Assembly: GCA_016185425.1 (NCBI GenBank) | Contig: JACPNQ010000026.1 | Span: forward strand, 148,439 to 212,438 | Direction: 5' to 3' | DNA length: 64,000 bases | Origin: Acidobacteriota bacterium | Lineage (GTDB): Bacteria; Acidobacteriota; Terriglobia; Bryobacterales; Bryobacteraceae | Part shown: piece after piece, positions 8,816 to 18,124 of the stretch | Layout of the letters: each line of letters begins with the position of its first letter | Numbering within the stretch: position 1 is the first letter of the stretch | Translations under genes and position numbers: made by a program | Notes under the pieces: model-generated | Database searches by the model: none | What the model was told of the DNA's origin: nothing | The model's input: the letters and a program-made list of their open reading frames with translations, nothing else

Positions 8816-9334
8816 TTAAGCTGCACGGCCCGCAACCCGCGAGGGCGCAGCGGCATCTTTCCGCATCAGCAGCCTGAACACAAGAACATGGGTCACCAGG
8901 AGGAGAGGGACTCCAAAGACCGGGATGAAATAGGCCGCACCCAGCGACCCCGGCGTTTCCGGGAGCGAAAGGAGGCTACCTTGGTAAAACGCATTCAACA
9001 GGTCGGCAGTCCCAAAAATGTTGAAAATCCAGACCAAAGCTCCTGCCCATCTGGTCCTCAGAGCGGCGAGCCCGATGAGGGCCAAGGTCGCGGCCGCCAG
9101 ATCACCATAGGCGAGTCCGCGAGCAAATACAGTGGCGGACAATTCCGGCGAAACGACACCGGGGACTAGCACTGCGAGACCGATATACCTGAATCCGTGT
9201 AACATGAGGATCGGCCGGAGTGCTTCTGCACGTTGCCATTTACTTATCGCCGGCCAAATATATTGTGCGGCGAAAACTCCCCAAGATAGAAGACCGAAGG
9301 CTACGGTTACGCCCCAGATCAGAGGGATAGTCAT
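8816..9334 (-). CDS. small integral membrane protein, function unknown
   Basis: A 172-residue protein with about five hydrophobic segments, starting with IPLIWGVTVAFGLLSWGVFA and including FIPVFGVPLLLVTHVLVFRL near the end. The tail is basic and charged (RLLMRKDAAAPSRVAGRAA), consistent with a cytoplasmic C-terminus. The ATG at 9334 is chosen because AAGGAG lies 7 bases upstream; the frame is open for another 14 codons. It may belong to the small membrane-protein families common in soil bacteria, but no enzymatic motif is visible. Confidence 0.75.
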   Translation of the reverse strand: MTIPLIWGVTVAFGLLSWGVFAAQYIWPAISKWQRAEALRPILMLHGFRYIGLAVLVPGVVSPELSATVFARGLAYGDLAAATLALIGLAALRTRWAGALVWIFNIFGTADLLNAFYQGSLLSLPETPGSLGAAYFIPVFGVPLLLVTHVLVFRLLMRKDAAAPSRVAGRAA

Positions 9335-9701
9335 GATGCGCTCCTTTCTTCGCCTCGCCTGTGAAACCTCGTACATTTCATGGGGAAAGTCATCACGCTC
9401 CTAGCTTAGCTAGCTAGTTGATGATTCAAGGCGCCTCCGAGATTCCTGCGAACGCGGCGATCCCAGCCCAATCCATTTTCAGTATTCTGGAACCGGAAGC
9501 CCACGAAATCCTCTCCATTCGGGAACTGTAGTTTTCTGTCACGGTTCGAAAGACATTCGAGATGGGAACCCAGACTTGGGGGCATGCGCCATCGGAGCCG
9601 CTATACCTAATCTCGTCAATGGGTTGATCCGGCTCGAGCAAACGGGGTTTCACCGCAAAAGTTCGAAACGTGTCCAAGGTGGGGAGCCAAGTTCCAGAGA
9701 G
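9335..9701. other. region without a confident gene
   Basis: On the minus strand the frame of the DUF5615 remnant reopens after its stop codon and runs from about 9701 to 9426 (residues such as RMERISWASGSRILKMDW). The encoded sequence is not recognised and does not resemble the missing part of DUF5615. The only start available is a TTG at 9677, with no clear ribosome binding site. It may be debris of another gene. Confidence 0.35.
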
Positions 9702-9842
9702 CTAATTCTCTCCCGCTGTTATCGTTGACAACTCACCATTCTTTTTGCCAGCCCAGCCGCATTTCGCGACGGTCCGGCACTCATGAACCTTGAAGTGACC
9801 TGCGAGTTTGCGCGGAAGGTTCTCATCTATCGGGACCTTCAT
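9702..9842 (-). pseudogene. DUF5615 (PIN-like toxin) family remnant
   Basis: A 46-residue reading frame starting MKVPIDENLPRKLAGHF and reaching RTVAKCGWAGKKNGEL. This matches the first third of DUF5615 proteins: the acidic IDENLP motif of the PIN-like fold and the GWAGxKNGEL motif. These proteins normally run to about 110-120 residues and carry a second acidic motif (TxDxN) that is absent here, because the frame stops at TAG. Its ATG overlaps the stop of the upstream DUF433 gene by the usual ATGA, so this was a coupled DUF433-DUF5615 toxin-antitoxin-like pair. Both members are now damaged. Confidence 0.7.
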
Positions 9843-10040
9843 CGCGAGTTGGTGAGGAGTGCTTTGGCTTCTTCCAGCGCCGCGATCGCAGCCTCTCTGC
9901 TAACCGAAGGGAAGTCGTCCAGGAATTCGTTCAGGGTATCGCCGGCTTCGAGGTAGTCTGTCGATGAGCGAGTCGACCGGAACACGGGTCCCCCGGAAGT
10001 ACGACGTACCTCCCAGCATTTCCGGATCGCGGATGATCAC
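9839..10040 (-). pseudogene. DUF433 (antitoxin-like) gene, frameshifted
   Basis: The first part reads VIIRDPEMLGGTSYFRGTRV and then VPVDSLID. After an in-frame break the sequence continues YLEAGDTLNEFLDDFPSVSR and then AAIAALEEAKALLTNSR in another frame. Together these reproduce a whole DUF433 domain, a small winged-helix protein usually paired with DUF5615. The break is explained by four extra bases (AGAC) between GAC and TAC near 9958. The apparent start is a GTG at 10040. The stop overlaps the ATG of the DUF5615 remnant. It lies 56 bases after the aldo/keto reductase stop on the same strand. Confidence 0.75.
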
Positions 10041-10096
10041 CGACTGGCGTTCCCGAACCGGGAACGCCAACGCGCATATCGCTCTCCGGTTGCCGT

Positions 10097-11167
<1,071 letters not shown>

Positions 11168-11170
11168 TTA

Positions 11171-12223
11171 TTGCCCATTTCTGTCGCTTCTCATTGGAAC
11201 TGTTCCCATTCGGCGATTCCATTCGTTATTCTGAGGCAGACGTTGAGCGCAATCGTGACCGCAAGAAATCACAGCGGAGGCGCTGCTCCGGCACTCGATC
11301 GGGGACGCCTCGTGCTACGGGATGAGCTGGCTCGCAAGATTGCCTCGTTCGTGGGGCCGGCAGTGAAGCGGGTAACAGACATTCCTGGCCTGACGCTCGT
11401 ACGGCGGACAGTATCGACCGCTCCGGCATGCTTGACCTATGAACCGAGTCTGGCCGTGATCGCCCAGGGACGAAAGCGGGTGGATCTGGGCCGAACCACG
11501 TTCATCTACGACGAGTCGCGGTTCCTGCTCACGTCGCTCGATCTGCCGATCGTCAGCCAAGTCATCGAAGCCAGTGAAGAGTCGCCCTTCATCGGCTTGG
11601 CGCTTAAACTCGAAATGCCTGTGGTCCGGGAACTGCTCAGCAAGGACGAGATTCAGGCACCCCCGGCGCTACCTGACAGTCCTGCCATGGCCATCGGTGA
11701 GACCACTGTCGAGTTACTCAGTGCATGCTGCCGCCTCGTGGACCTTCTGGATTCTCCGGAGGACATTCCCTTTCTCAGTGGCTTGATTCAGCGGGAAATC
11801 ATTTATCGCCTTCTGAGGGGAGTCGAGGGGTCACGCCTTCGAGCGATTGCAACGCTCGGAGATCAGAGCCACAGGACGGCAAAAGCGATCGCTTGGCTTC
11901 GGGACAACTACGCGCAGCCGCTACGTGTGGAACATCTCGCGCAAATCGCGGGGATGGGCCTGTCCACGCTCCACCATCATTTCCGGGCGCTGACCGCGAT
12001 GAGTCCTCTTCAATACCAGAAGCAACTTCGGTTGCAGGCAGCGCGGGGACGCATGCTCATGGATGGCCTGGACGCCGCAACCGCGGCCTTTGAGGTCGGA
12101 TACGAGAGCGCCAGCCAGTTCAATCGTGAATACAGCCGTTTCTTCGGTCAGCCACCGATGCGGGATATTCGGACTCTTCGCTCGCCAACCGCTCCGGCAT
12201 TGGAGTCGCTCGGCAATGGGTAA
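11171..12223 (+). CDS. AraC family transcriptional regulator
   Basis: A DNA-binding regulator of about 350 residues. The N-terminal half is the AraC_N type cupin (LTYEPSLAVIAQGRKRVDLG, then SRFLLTSLDLPIVSQV). The C-terminal half has the two helix-turn-helix units: VEHLAQIAGMGLSTLHHHFR and then AAFEVGYESASQFNREYSRF. The annotated ATG includes about 45 poorly conserved residues, and a GTG near 11310 (before LRDELARKI) is an equally reasonable start. It is divergently transcribed from the aldo/keto reductase and probably controls it in response to an aldehyde or similar ligand, which is inference from position. Confidence 0.9.
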   Translation: MPISVASHWNCSHSAIPFVILRQTLSAIVTARNHSGGAAPALDRGRLVLRDELARKIASFVGPAVKRVTDIPGLTLVRRTVSTAPACLTYEPSLAVIAQGRKRVDLGRTTFIYDESRFLLTSLDLPIVSQVIEASEESPFIGLALKLEMPVVRELLSKDEIQAPPALPDSPAMAIGETTVELLSACCRLVDLLDSPEDIPFLSGLIQREIIYRLLRGVEGSRLRAIATLGDQSHRTAKAIAWLRDNYAQPLRVEHLAQIAGMGLSTLHHHFRALTAMSPLQYQKQLRLQAARGRMLMDGLDAATAAFEVGYESASQFNREYSRFFGQPPMRDIRTLRSPTAPALESLGNG

Positions 12224-12246
12224 AACTATTAAGATAGGCGGCCGGC

Positions 12247-13119
12247 CTAGTGGCCCCCGTCATAACGGTGATCGCAAGACGGGCACTTGGCTGCCGCTTC
12301 GAGCGTCCAATAAACATGGGTGACAGTCTTCGAGCCGTCCCGGTTAAAGCGTTCGTAACTCGAGCTGCGTCCCCCATTGGACTGACTCACGAGCATGCCC
12401 CAGCTATTGGGATCGTCGTCGTTCACGTCCACGTCGGCGTTCGGCGAAGGCTTCGTTGCCGGGGATGAGGATACGGTCGAGCTGCTATCCAAATGAGCGT
12501 AGATGATGGCCAACTCCTCGAAGTCATGATAGTTGGGTGTCGTGCTGGCCGGGTTCTCGGCATTGGCGCCGGTGTTCGAGTAGTAGTCCATGCACGTGTT
12601 TTGTGAAGTGCCGTCGGTCGACTGATGGTCGAGCCCGAACGTGTGGGCGATCTCCTGGCACATGACGTGTTGCTTCTCGTTTGGATTATTATAAGTGCCC
12701 AGATTGAAGTAGCTGTTATTCATCTTGGCCGAACCCTGCGTAATGTGCTGGCCGTTTATGATATTGATGCTTGCCAGACCGAGCCAGCCGTTATAGCCGT
12801 AGTTGGAATCGCACACCTGCGTTGTCCCCGAAACCATCGAGCAACGCCGGTTGGACGCGCCCGCAACGATCGAAGTAAGCAGTGGCTGGGCTCCGGTCCA
12901 CCCGGTCGCTTGTGGGCTGTTCCAATCCGAAGAAGCCTTGGAAAGATACACCTGCCATCCGGAAGAGACATTGTTCCCCAACTTCAGAGTGAACTGGGGA
13001 GTCGTGCGCGCCCAATGGTAACCACCCCACGAGTGCGTCGCCGACGCGACATTGACAAACACACCAAGCGCCAACACGACACCGGCCGATAAGGCCCAAC
13101 CTTGCTTCAAACGTGTCAT
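12247..13119 (-). CDS. secreted zinc-metallopeptidase-like protein with variant active-site motif
   Basis: A 290-residue exported protein with a signal peptide of about 27 residues (ending in VNVASA). The active-site region reads QHVMCQEIAHTFGLDHQ at residues 150-166: the zincin pattern HExxHxxGxxH is present except that the first His is Gln155. Glu156, His159 and His165 are kept, and a CMDYY segment at 176-180 may be the Met-turn. Two cysteine pairs suggest disulfides. After about residue 210 comes a Ser/Pro/Asp-rich linker (PNADVDVNDDDPN) and a C-terminal segment with a CPSCDH pair. Either a peptidase with altered zinc ligands or an inactive homologue. Confidence 0.7.
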   Translation of the reverse strand: MTRLKQGWALSAGVVLALGVFVNVASATHSWGGYHWARTTPQFTLKLGNNVSSGWQVYLSKASSDWNSPQATGWTGAQPLLTSIVAGASNRRCSMVSGTTQVCDSNYGYNGWLGLASINIINGQHITQGSAKMNNSYFNLGTYNNPNEKQHVMCQEIAHTFGLDHQSTDGTSQNTCMDYYSNTGANAENPASTTPNYHDFEELAIIYAHLDSSSTVSSSPATKPSPNADVDVNDDDPNSWGMLVSQSNGGRSSSYERFNRDGSKTVTHVYWTLEAAAKCPSCDHRYDGGH

Positions 13120-13423
13120 AACGCCTATAGCCTCCGATACATTATATTGCCTGCGGTTACAGTGTACACCCGACTCGAGCCGTTCGCTCCGCTCTAAGGT
13201 ATTTTAAGGTGCAATCTTAAGCGGGAAACGCGCCGGTCGATCGCAGGCGCGACCAAGCCGCGGCAAGCGCGCCGGCTTGGAAATCACTGTGATTCGAGAG
13301 CCTCTGCCAGTGGAAAGCACGAAGCGCCGAATGGCGGCCTGGTGCCCGGGCTCTTCCCGCAGGTAGTAAACTCGGTCCGAAGTAATGGCAAAAGATTCGA
13401 TACGGCAGAGCCCCGGGTTGCCG
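13120..13423. other. intergenic stretch, nothing supported
   Basis: No convincing frame, repeat or RNA fold was seen. The part next to 13119 is AT-richer and presumably carries the promoter of the metallopeptidase-like gene, but no clear -35/-10 pair can be named. Confidence 0.4.
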
Positions 13424-14077
13424 CTACGGGACTGATCGCTCCCGTGAGCATGGGCGGTGACTCAGGGTTGTTTGCAGCCTGCGGACAAGTAATCCGGCGA
13501 ATAGGCCCAGAACCCCACCGATAACGCCGAAACGGGAGCCGCCGAGCGTCATGGGATCGCCGAGGGTGGTTGAGAACCATGCGCCGAGGCTGGCCATGGA
13601 CAGCGCGCCGAGTCCGGCAAAGAAGGCGACGGGATATTTCCCGATTGCGGTGCGAGCGAAGGCTGAAACCTTCCGCTGGCCGAAGAGTACGAACACGAAC
13701 AGCCCAAACCCCAGTGCCGCTCCGGCGAGGAGGTTCGCGCCGAGCGTGAAGGCGACCCAAGCCCCGGCGACAAAACCGGGAAGGGCGAGCAGCAGCAGGA
13801 CCAGGGTCCGCAGGCTGCGGACGGCCGTGCCAAGGGTCAAGAACACGACGAACCCCACGCCCCCACCCACAACAACGTTACGCCCAATCAGATCGGCAAC
13901 CCAGGCGCCCGCCGGAACGCCAAGGAAACCGAGCAGCATTGCCTTGGAATCGATGTACACGCCTCCCGGTGCGCCACCTGCGCTACCTGCTTGCCACGGC
14001 TTGGGGAGGTTTTGGTCCCAATAGTTATTCCACATGTCGCGGCGTTGCTGTTCCCGCTGGAATTGCTCGTCCCACAT
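13424..14077 (-). CDS. multi-pass membrane protein, function unknown
   Basis: A 217-residue protein. The N-terminal 45 residues are hydrophilic (MWDEQFQREQQRRDMWNNYW) and would be cytoplasmic. Five to six hydrophobic, glycine-rich segments follow (for example MLLGFLGVPAGAWVADLIG, VLLLLALPGFVAGAWVAFTL and FGVIGGVLGLFAGLLVRRL). No transporter or enzyme signature is recognised. Strong codon bias and a single long frame support a real gene. It diverges from the alpha/beta hydrolase. Confidence 0.7.
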   Translation of the reverse strand: MWDEQFQREQQRRDMWNNYWDQNLPKPWQAGSAGGAPGGVYIDSKAMLLGFLGVPAGAWVADLIGRNVVVGGGVGFVVFLTLGTAVRSLRTLVLLLLALPGFVAGAWVAFTLGANLLAGAALGFGLFVFVLFGQRKVSAFARTAIGKYPVAFFAGLGALSMASLGAWFSTTLGDPMTLGGSRFGVIGGVLGLFAGLLVRRLQTTLSHRPCSRERSVP

Positions 14078-14172
14078 ACGCTACATGATTGCATTTCCTG
14101 CCACAAAACAAAGCAACGGTATGGCGAGTCGTGGCTCCTCCATGTGGAGGCGTTTTGGATTATAGTCTAGCG

Positions 14173-14967
14173 ATGCGCGGTTCCGCTCTCCTTGGCTTGC
14201 TCCTGCTCCCATCCGCCTTCGCCGAATATGCCACCGTCAACGGCGTCAGGATGTATTACGAAGTGCACGGTCAAGGCCGCCCCGTCGTTCTACTCCACGG
14301 CGGCATGAATTCCATTCAGACATCGTTCGCCAGGCAAATCCCGGCATTCAGCGGAACCCACCGCGTCATCGCCATTGACCAAATGGCGCACGGCCGAACG
14401 GCCGATGTTTCCGGCCGCGCGCTTTCCTACGAGCAAATGGCTGAAGATACCGCCGCTCTTCTGGTTCACTTGGGCATTCGCGATGCCGATCTCGTCGGCT
14501 GGAGCGATGGCGGCCAGATTGCCCTCCGCCTCGCCTTCACCCATCCGGAATTGATTCGCCGCGTCGTCGCCTCCGGCGTCGGGTTCGGCGCCAGCCCCAG
14601 TATGCGGCGCAGTATGGCGGACGACAAGTGGTGGGACAGATTCTCCAATAATGGCTTCCCCGAAGGCCGCGCCGAATACAACCGTGTCTCCCCCGATGGT
14701 CCCGAGCATTGGAGGGTCTATGCTGAAAAGGCACGGTCGATGTGGGGCGCGCCCACCTGGGGCTTTGCTGAAGCCGACCTCGTGAAGATCAAGCTGCCAG
14801 TGTTGATCATATCGGGCGATGGGGAGAAGGTCGAGGAGATGGCTCGAATCTTCCGCGCCATTCCCAAGGCAAAGCTGTTCGTCTTGCCCGGCACCGGGCA
14901 TTCCACCTTCCAGGATCGTCCGGACTGGCTTAACCGCGTCGTGCTCGACTACCTCGATAGGGACTGA
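14173..14967 (+). CDS. alpha/beta hydrolase, exported
   Basis: A 264-residue serine hydrolase with a signal peptide (MRGSALLGLLLLPSAFA). The oxyanion region VVLLHGG, the nucleophile elbow GWSDGG (Ser at about 111), and the catalytic His in LPGTGHSTF near the C-terminus are all present. The acid is probably in VLIISGDGEKVEE. The ATG at 14173 begins the signal peptide; an in-frame start at 14089 would place 28 unrelated residues in front. Such enzymes cleave esters or related bonds; the substrate cannot be read from the sequence. Confidence 0.9.
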   Translation: MRGSALLGLLLLPSAFAEYATVNGVRMYYEVHGQGRPVVLLHGGMNSIQTSFARQIPAFSGTHRVIAIDQMAHGRTADVSGRALSYEQMAEDTAALLVHLGIRDADLVGWSDGGQIALRLAFTHPELIRRVVASGVGFGASPSMRRSMADDKWWDRFSNNGFPEGRAEYNRVSPDGPEHWRVYAEKARSMWGAPTWGFAEADLVKIKLPVLIISGDGEKVEEMARIFRAIPKAKLFVLPGTGHSTFQDRPDWLNRVVLDYLDRD

Positions 14968-15153
14968 AGCCGCACCGATGCGTCCCGGACTCGGTCATGG
15001 AAGAGGGCGGCCAAGTTCGAGCGTTCAACAGCACGCGCCGCGATTCGCCGTCGCGAATGATTGCTCACGACCAGACCGGAGGCGGCCGTTCAATCGAGTT
15101 GCAGCCAAGCGGCTTTGATTGACGTCCAACCTCCGCGTGAGATAAATATCGCG

Positions 15154-17991
15154 CTATTGCAGTGCTGGAGCGAGTGCCCCATACTTCATGCGCGCCGACG
15201 GTCCGCTATGGGCGGAGTCCTTTTGTTGACCGGGAGCGTTGTCTTTTCCGTTGGCGTGCTGGTTCACCTTGGGCAGTGCGGGTCCGGCGACGTTTTGTGC
15301 GAACGCCGGCATCACCCAAAGCTCGCGGCCGCGAATGCCGTCATCGGCGACGAAGAAGATGTCCTTTCCGTGCTGGGCAAACTTCGCGGGGCTGGAGGAT
15401 CCCGGTCCTCCGGCGATGTCCTGCATGAGGAATGTCGACTGCGCCGTTCCGCCAGACCTCCAGAGTTCCAATCCGGAACTGGCGTCCGCGGCGGCCATCA
15501 GCATCGTGTGGCCGGCGTCGAAGAGGCTATTCTCGTAGGAGTCAACCGACGAAGATAGGTCACCGTTGAAGTCGCGCACCAGGGCGGCACTAACAGAACT
15601 CTCCTTAGCCATCCACAGTTCCCAGCCGCTACCGCCGTCGGTGAAGAAATACAGGGAATCGCCCTGCACCGTCAGTTGGGATGGATAAGACGATTCTGCG
15701 CCGGGACGGGCGTCAGCCACCAACACTGTGCCCTGCTGCGTGCCATCCGTCGACCACAATTCGAATCCGTGCGAGCCGTCGTTTGCACTGAACCAGAGTC
15801 TGTCCTTGCCGGCAACCAATCCACCCGGTAAGCTCGAGCACGTTCCCGGACAGATGTCCTTAAACTTATAGGTGCCGGGCGCGGTACCGTCGCTGACATA
15901 CAGTTCCTGGTCGGTTCCGTCGTACGCCGCAAAATAGAGCTTTCCCTTAAAATCCACAAGCCATATGGGGAATGAGCCGCCGTTCGGATTGATCTCGATA
16001 ACCTTCTGTGTGCCCGCCGCGGTTCCGTCGGATTTCCAAATTTCGTTGTTGGTTCCGACATCGGCGGCGACGAAGAAAATAGTGTTGCCGACCGTCGTCA
16101 TTTGGTTCGCGCGGCCGACGGCCTTGACTAGGTAGGTCCCAGCCGCCGTACCGTCGGTGCGCCAGAGACCTCTTGTCGCCGGATCACCGAGACCGGGAAA
16201 ATAGATAACACCGTTGGAGACGGCGGAGTAGCCGATCATTCCGCCAAGGATCGCGCCATTTCCAGGACCCGGATTGATATCCTTCAGGAGCGTTGTTCCC
16301 GGGCCGGTTCCATCGCTGACGAAGATCTCATATCCCGTGGATGGCGTATATGCGTTCACGATGAGTTTGCCATTCACCACGAGGATCAAGGGGAAATGCG
16401 ATGAGCAGGAACCCGGACAGAAGTCCTTCACTAGAGTCGTTCCGGCTGCGGTGCCATCGGTGCGCCAAAGCTCCCGCCCATACTGCGGCGTAGCTGCGGT
16501 GAAGTAAAGGAAGCCGTTGTAGGAAACGAGGTTGTCTGGTGTGGACGAGCCGGAGCTGTTGCAAATGTCCTTCAGCATCCACGTGCCGGCTTCGCTGCCG
16601 TCGGTGCGCCAAAGCTCGGCACCGTACGCAGTCGTCACGGCGCGAAAAATGACTTGGCCGCCTGTGACGAGGTAATTGCCGGGGTATGACGATTCGGCGC
16701 CGGGCTCGATGTCACGAACGCGCATCGTGCCTTCCGGCGTGCCATCGCTCTTCCAGACCTCGATGCCGGAGCCTGTCACGGGCCCGCCGCGTCCGGAGTC
16801 AACGTTGTCGGTGGCGCTGAAGATCACACCGCCGTTGAATGGAGTAATGCTAAACGGTGACGATGATGCCGGGCCAGGCGCGATGTCCTTGGTCATCACG
16901 GTGCCAGCGGCCGTCCCGTCGGTACGCCACAGTTCGTCGCCGGCGGCGGCATTCGTAGCGACAAAGAACAATTGTGCGCCCGACGCCGTGAGTTGGCGGG
17001 GGTACGCCGCGGCAGGAAGCGCCGGTGCGACGACGGGAACTGTGCCGGCGGCGGTGCCGTCGCTCTTCCAAAGTTCCGGACCCCGCACCCCGTCGTCGGC
17101 GGAAAAATAGACCTGGCCATTAAATGCCGCAAGATTGGCTGGGTTGGAACCGCCGATGGGCTGGATCGCCTTAACGAGCACAGTGCCCCCCGTAGTACCA
17201 TCGCTTTTCCAGAGTTCGTAGCCGAAGGAGCCGGCGCCACGTCCGCCCACGGAAGCATAACCGGAAAAATACAAAACGCCGTTCACGTTGACTAAGTACG
17301 AAGGCGCGTACGGATCAGCCTCTGTCTGGCCCGTCACCATGACGGTACCGCCAGGCGTCCCATCGCTCTTCCACAACCGCGGGTTGTTGAAACCGGAAGA
17401 CGCCTGGAAAAACAGTGTGCCGTTGACCGCGGTGAGAAACGCCGGAAGCGATCCTGCAGGGCCGGGTGTGATGTCCTTGAGCAGCCATGTTCCCGCGGTG
17501 GTCCCATCGGTGCGCCAAATCTCACATCCGGCACTATCCTCGCACGCGATGAAATAGACCACACCGTTGATCTCCACAAATTCACCAGGGTTGGAACTGG
17601 CGGAGCCCGCGCGTATGTCTTTCAGCGGCAGAGTGCCTTGTGCCGTTCCGTCGCTCACCCAAAGTTCGCGGCCCAGATTGGGAACATACGCCGAAAATAG
17701 GAATTTCGCCCCGAGCTTTGTCAGGTTTTCCGGTTGCGAGGATGTGACTCCGGGCGCGATGTCTTTCACCAGTGATGTTCCCGCCGCGGTTCCGTCGGTC
17801 CGCCATAACTCGCCACCGTTCGGTGCGTCGTAGGCGGCGAAATAGGTAATTCCATTAACCTGTACCAGGTAATTGGGGAAGGACGATCCGCCGGTTGGAG
17901 TCGTGTTGAGGTCGGTGACGATTTTTGCGGGTTGAGCTAAAGCCGCGCAAGCAATGAGAAGTATAGGTAGTGTACGCATAGGTTTCCTCAC
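15154..17991 (-). CDS. secreted ELWxxDGT repeat protein
   Basis: A 945-residue exported protein with a signal peptide (about 1-19, ending in AALAQ) and then tandem repeats of about 45-50 residues to nearly the end. Each unit has the core GxELWRTDGTAAGTxLVKDI followed by PG and a YFxA strand (for example GELWRTDGTAAGTSLVKDI and ELWKSDGTTGGTVLVK). I count about 16-18 units. This is the ELWxxDGT repeat, thought to form beta-propeller-like folds; no enzymatic activity is assigned to it. The last 40 residues lack the repeat and are charged. A second ATG four codons in (17979) is equally possible. The size suggests a cell-surface or secreted structural role, which is inference. Confidence 0.88.
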   Translation of the reverse strand: MRKPMRTLPILLIACAALAQPAKIVTDLNTTPTGGSSFPNYLVQVNGITYFAAYDAPNGGELWRTDGTAAGTSLVKDIAPGVTSSQPENLTKLGAKFLFSAYVPNLGRELWVSDGTAQGTLPLKDIRAGSASSNPGEFVEINGVVYFIACEDSAGCEIWRTDGTTAGTWLLKDITPGPAGSLPAFLTAVNGTLFFQASSGFNNPRLWKSDGTPGGTVMVTGQTEADPYAPSYLVNVNGVLYFSGYASVGGRGAGSFGYELWKSDGTTGGTVLVKAIQPIGGSNPANLAAFNGQVYFSADDGVRGPELWKSDGTAAGTVPVVAPALPAAAYPRQLTASGAQLFFVATNAAAGDELWRTDGTAAGTVMTKDIAPGPASSSPFSITPFNGGVIFSATDNVDSGRGGPVTGSGIEVWKSDGTPEGTMRVRDIEPGAESSYPGNYLVTGGQVIFRAVTTAYGAELWRTDGSEAGTWMLKDICNSSGSSTPDNLVSYNGFLYFTAATPQYGRELWRTDGTAAGTTLVKDFCPGSCSSHFPLILVVNGKLIVNAYTPSTGYEIFVSDGTGPGTTLLKDINPGPGNGAILGGMIGYSAVSNGVIYFPGLGDPATRGLWRTDGTAAGTYLVKAVGRANQMTTVGNTIFFVAADVGTNNEIWKSDGTAAGTQKVIEINPNGGSFPIWLVDFKGKLYFAAYDGTDQELYVSDGTAPGTYKFKDICPGTCSSLPGGLVAGKDRLWFSANDGSHGFELWSTDGTQQGTVLVADARPGAESSYPSQLTVQGDSLYFFTDGGSGWELWMAKESSVSAALVRDFNGDLSSSVDSYENSLFDAGHTMLMAAADASSGLELWRSGGTAQSTFLMQDIAGGPGSSSPAKFAQHGKDIFFVADDGIRGRELWVMPAFAQNVAGPALPKVNQHANGKDNAPGQQKDSAHSGPSARMKYGALAPALQ

Positions 17992-18124
17992 CTGCTCAGT
18001 GCGGAACGCCTGTGCAAATCTTGTCAGCGTCCGGGAAATTCTTTTTGTGCTCCGCCGCGTTCCATCCGGCCCACAAAGAAATTACGGAACAAACGGCTCG
18101 CGGCGGGAGTATACATAAACGGAC

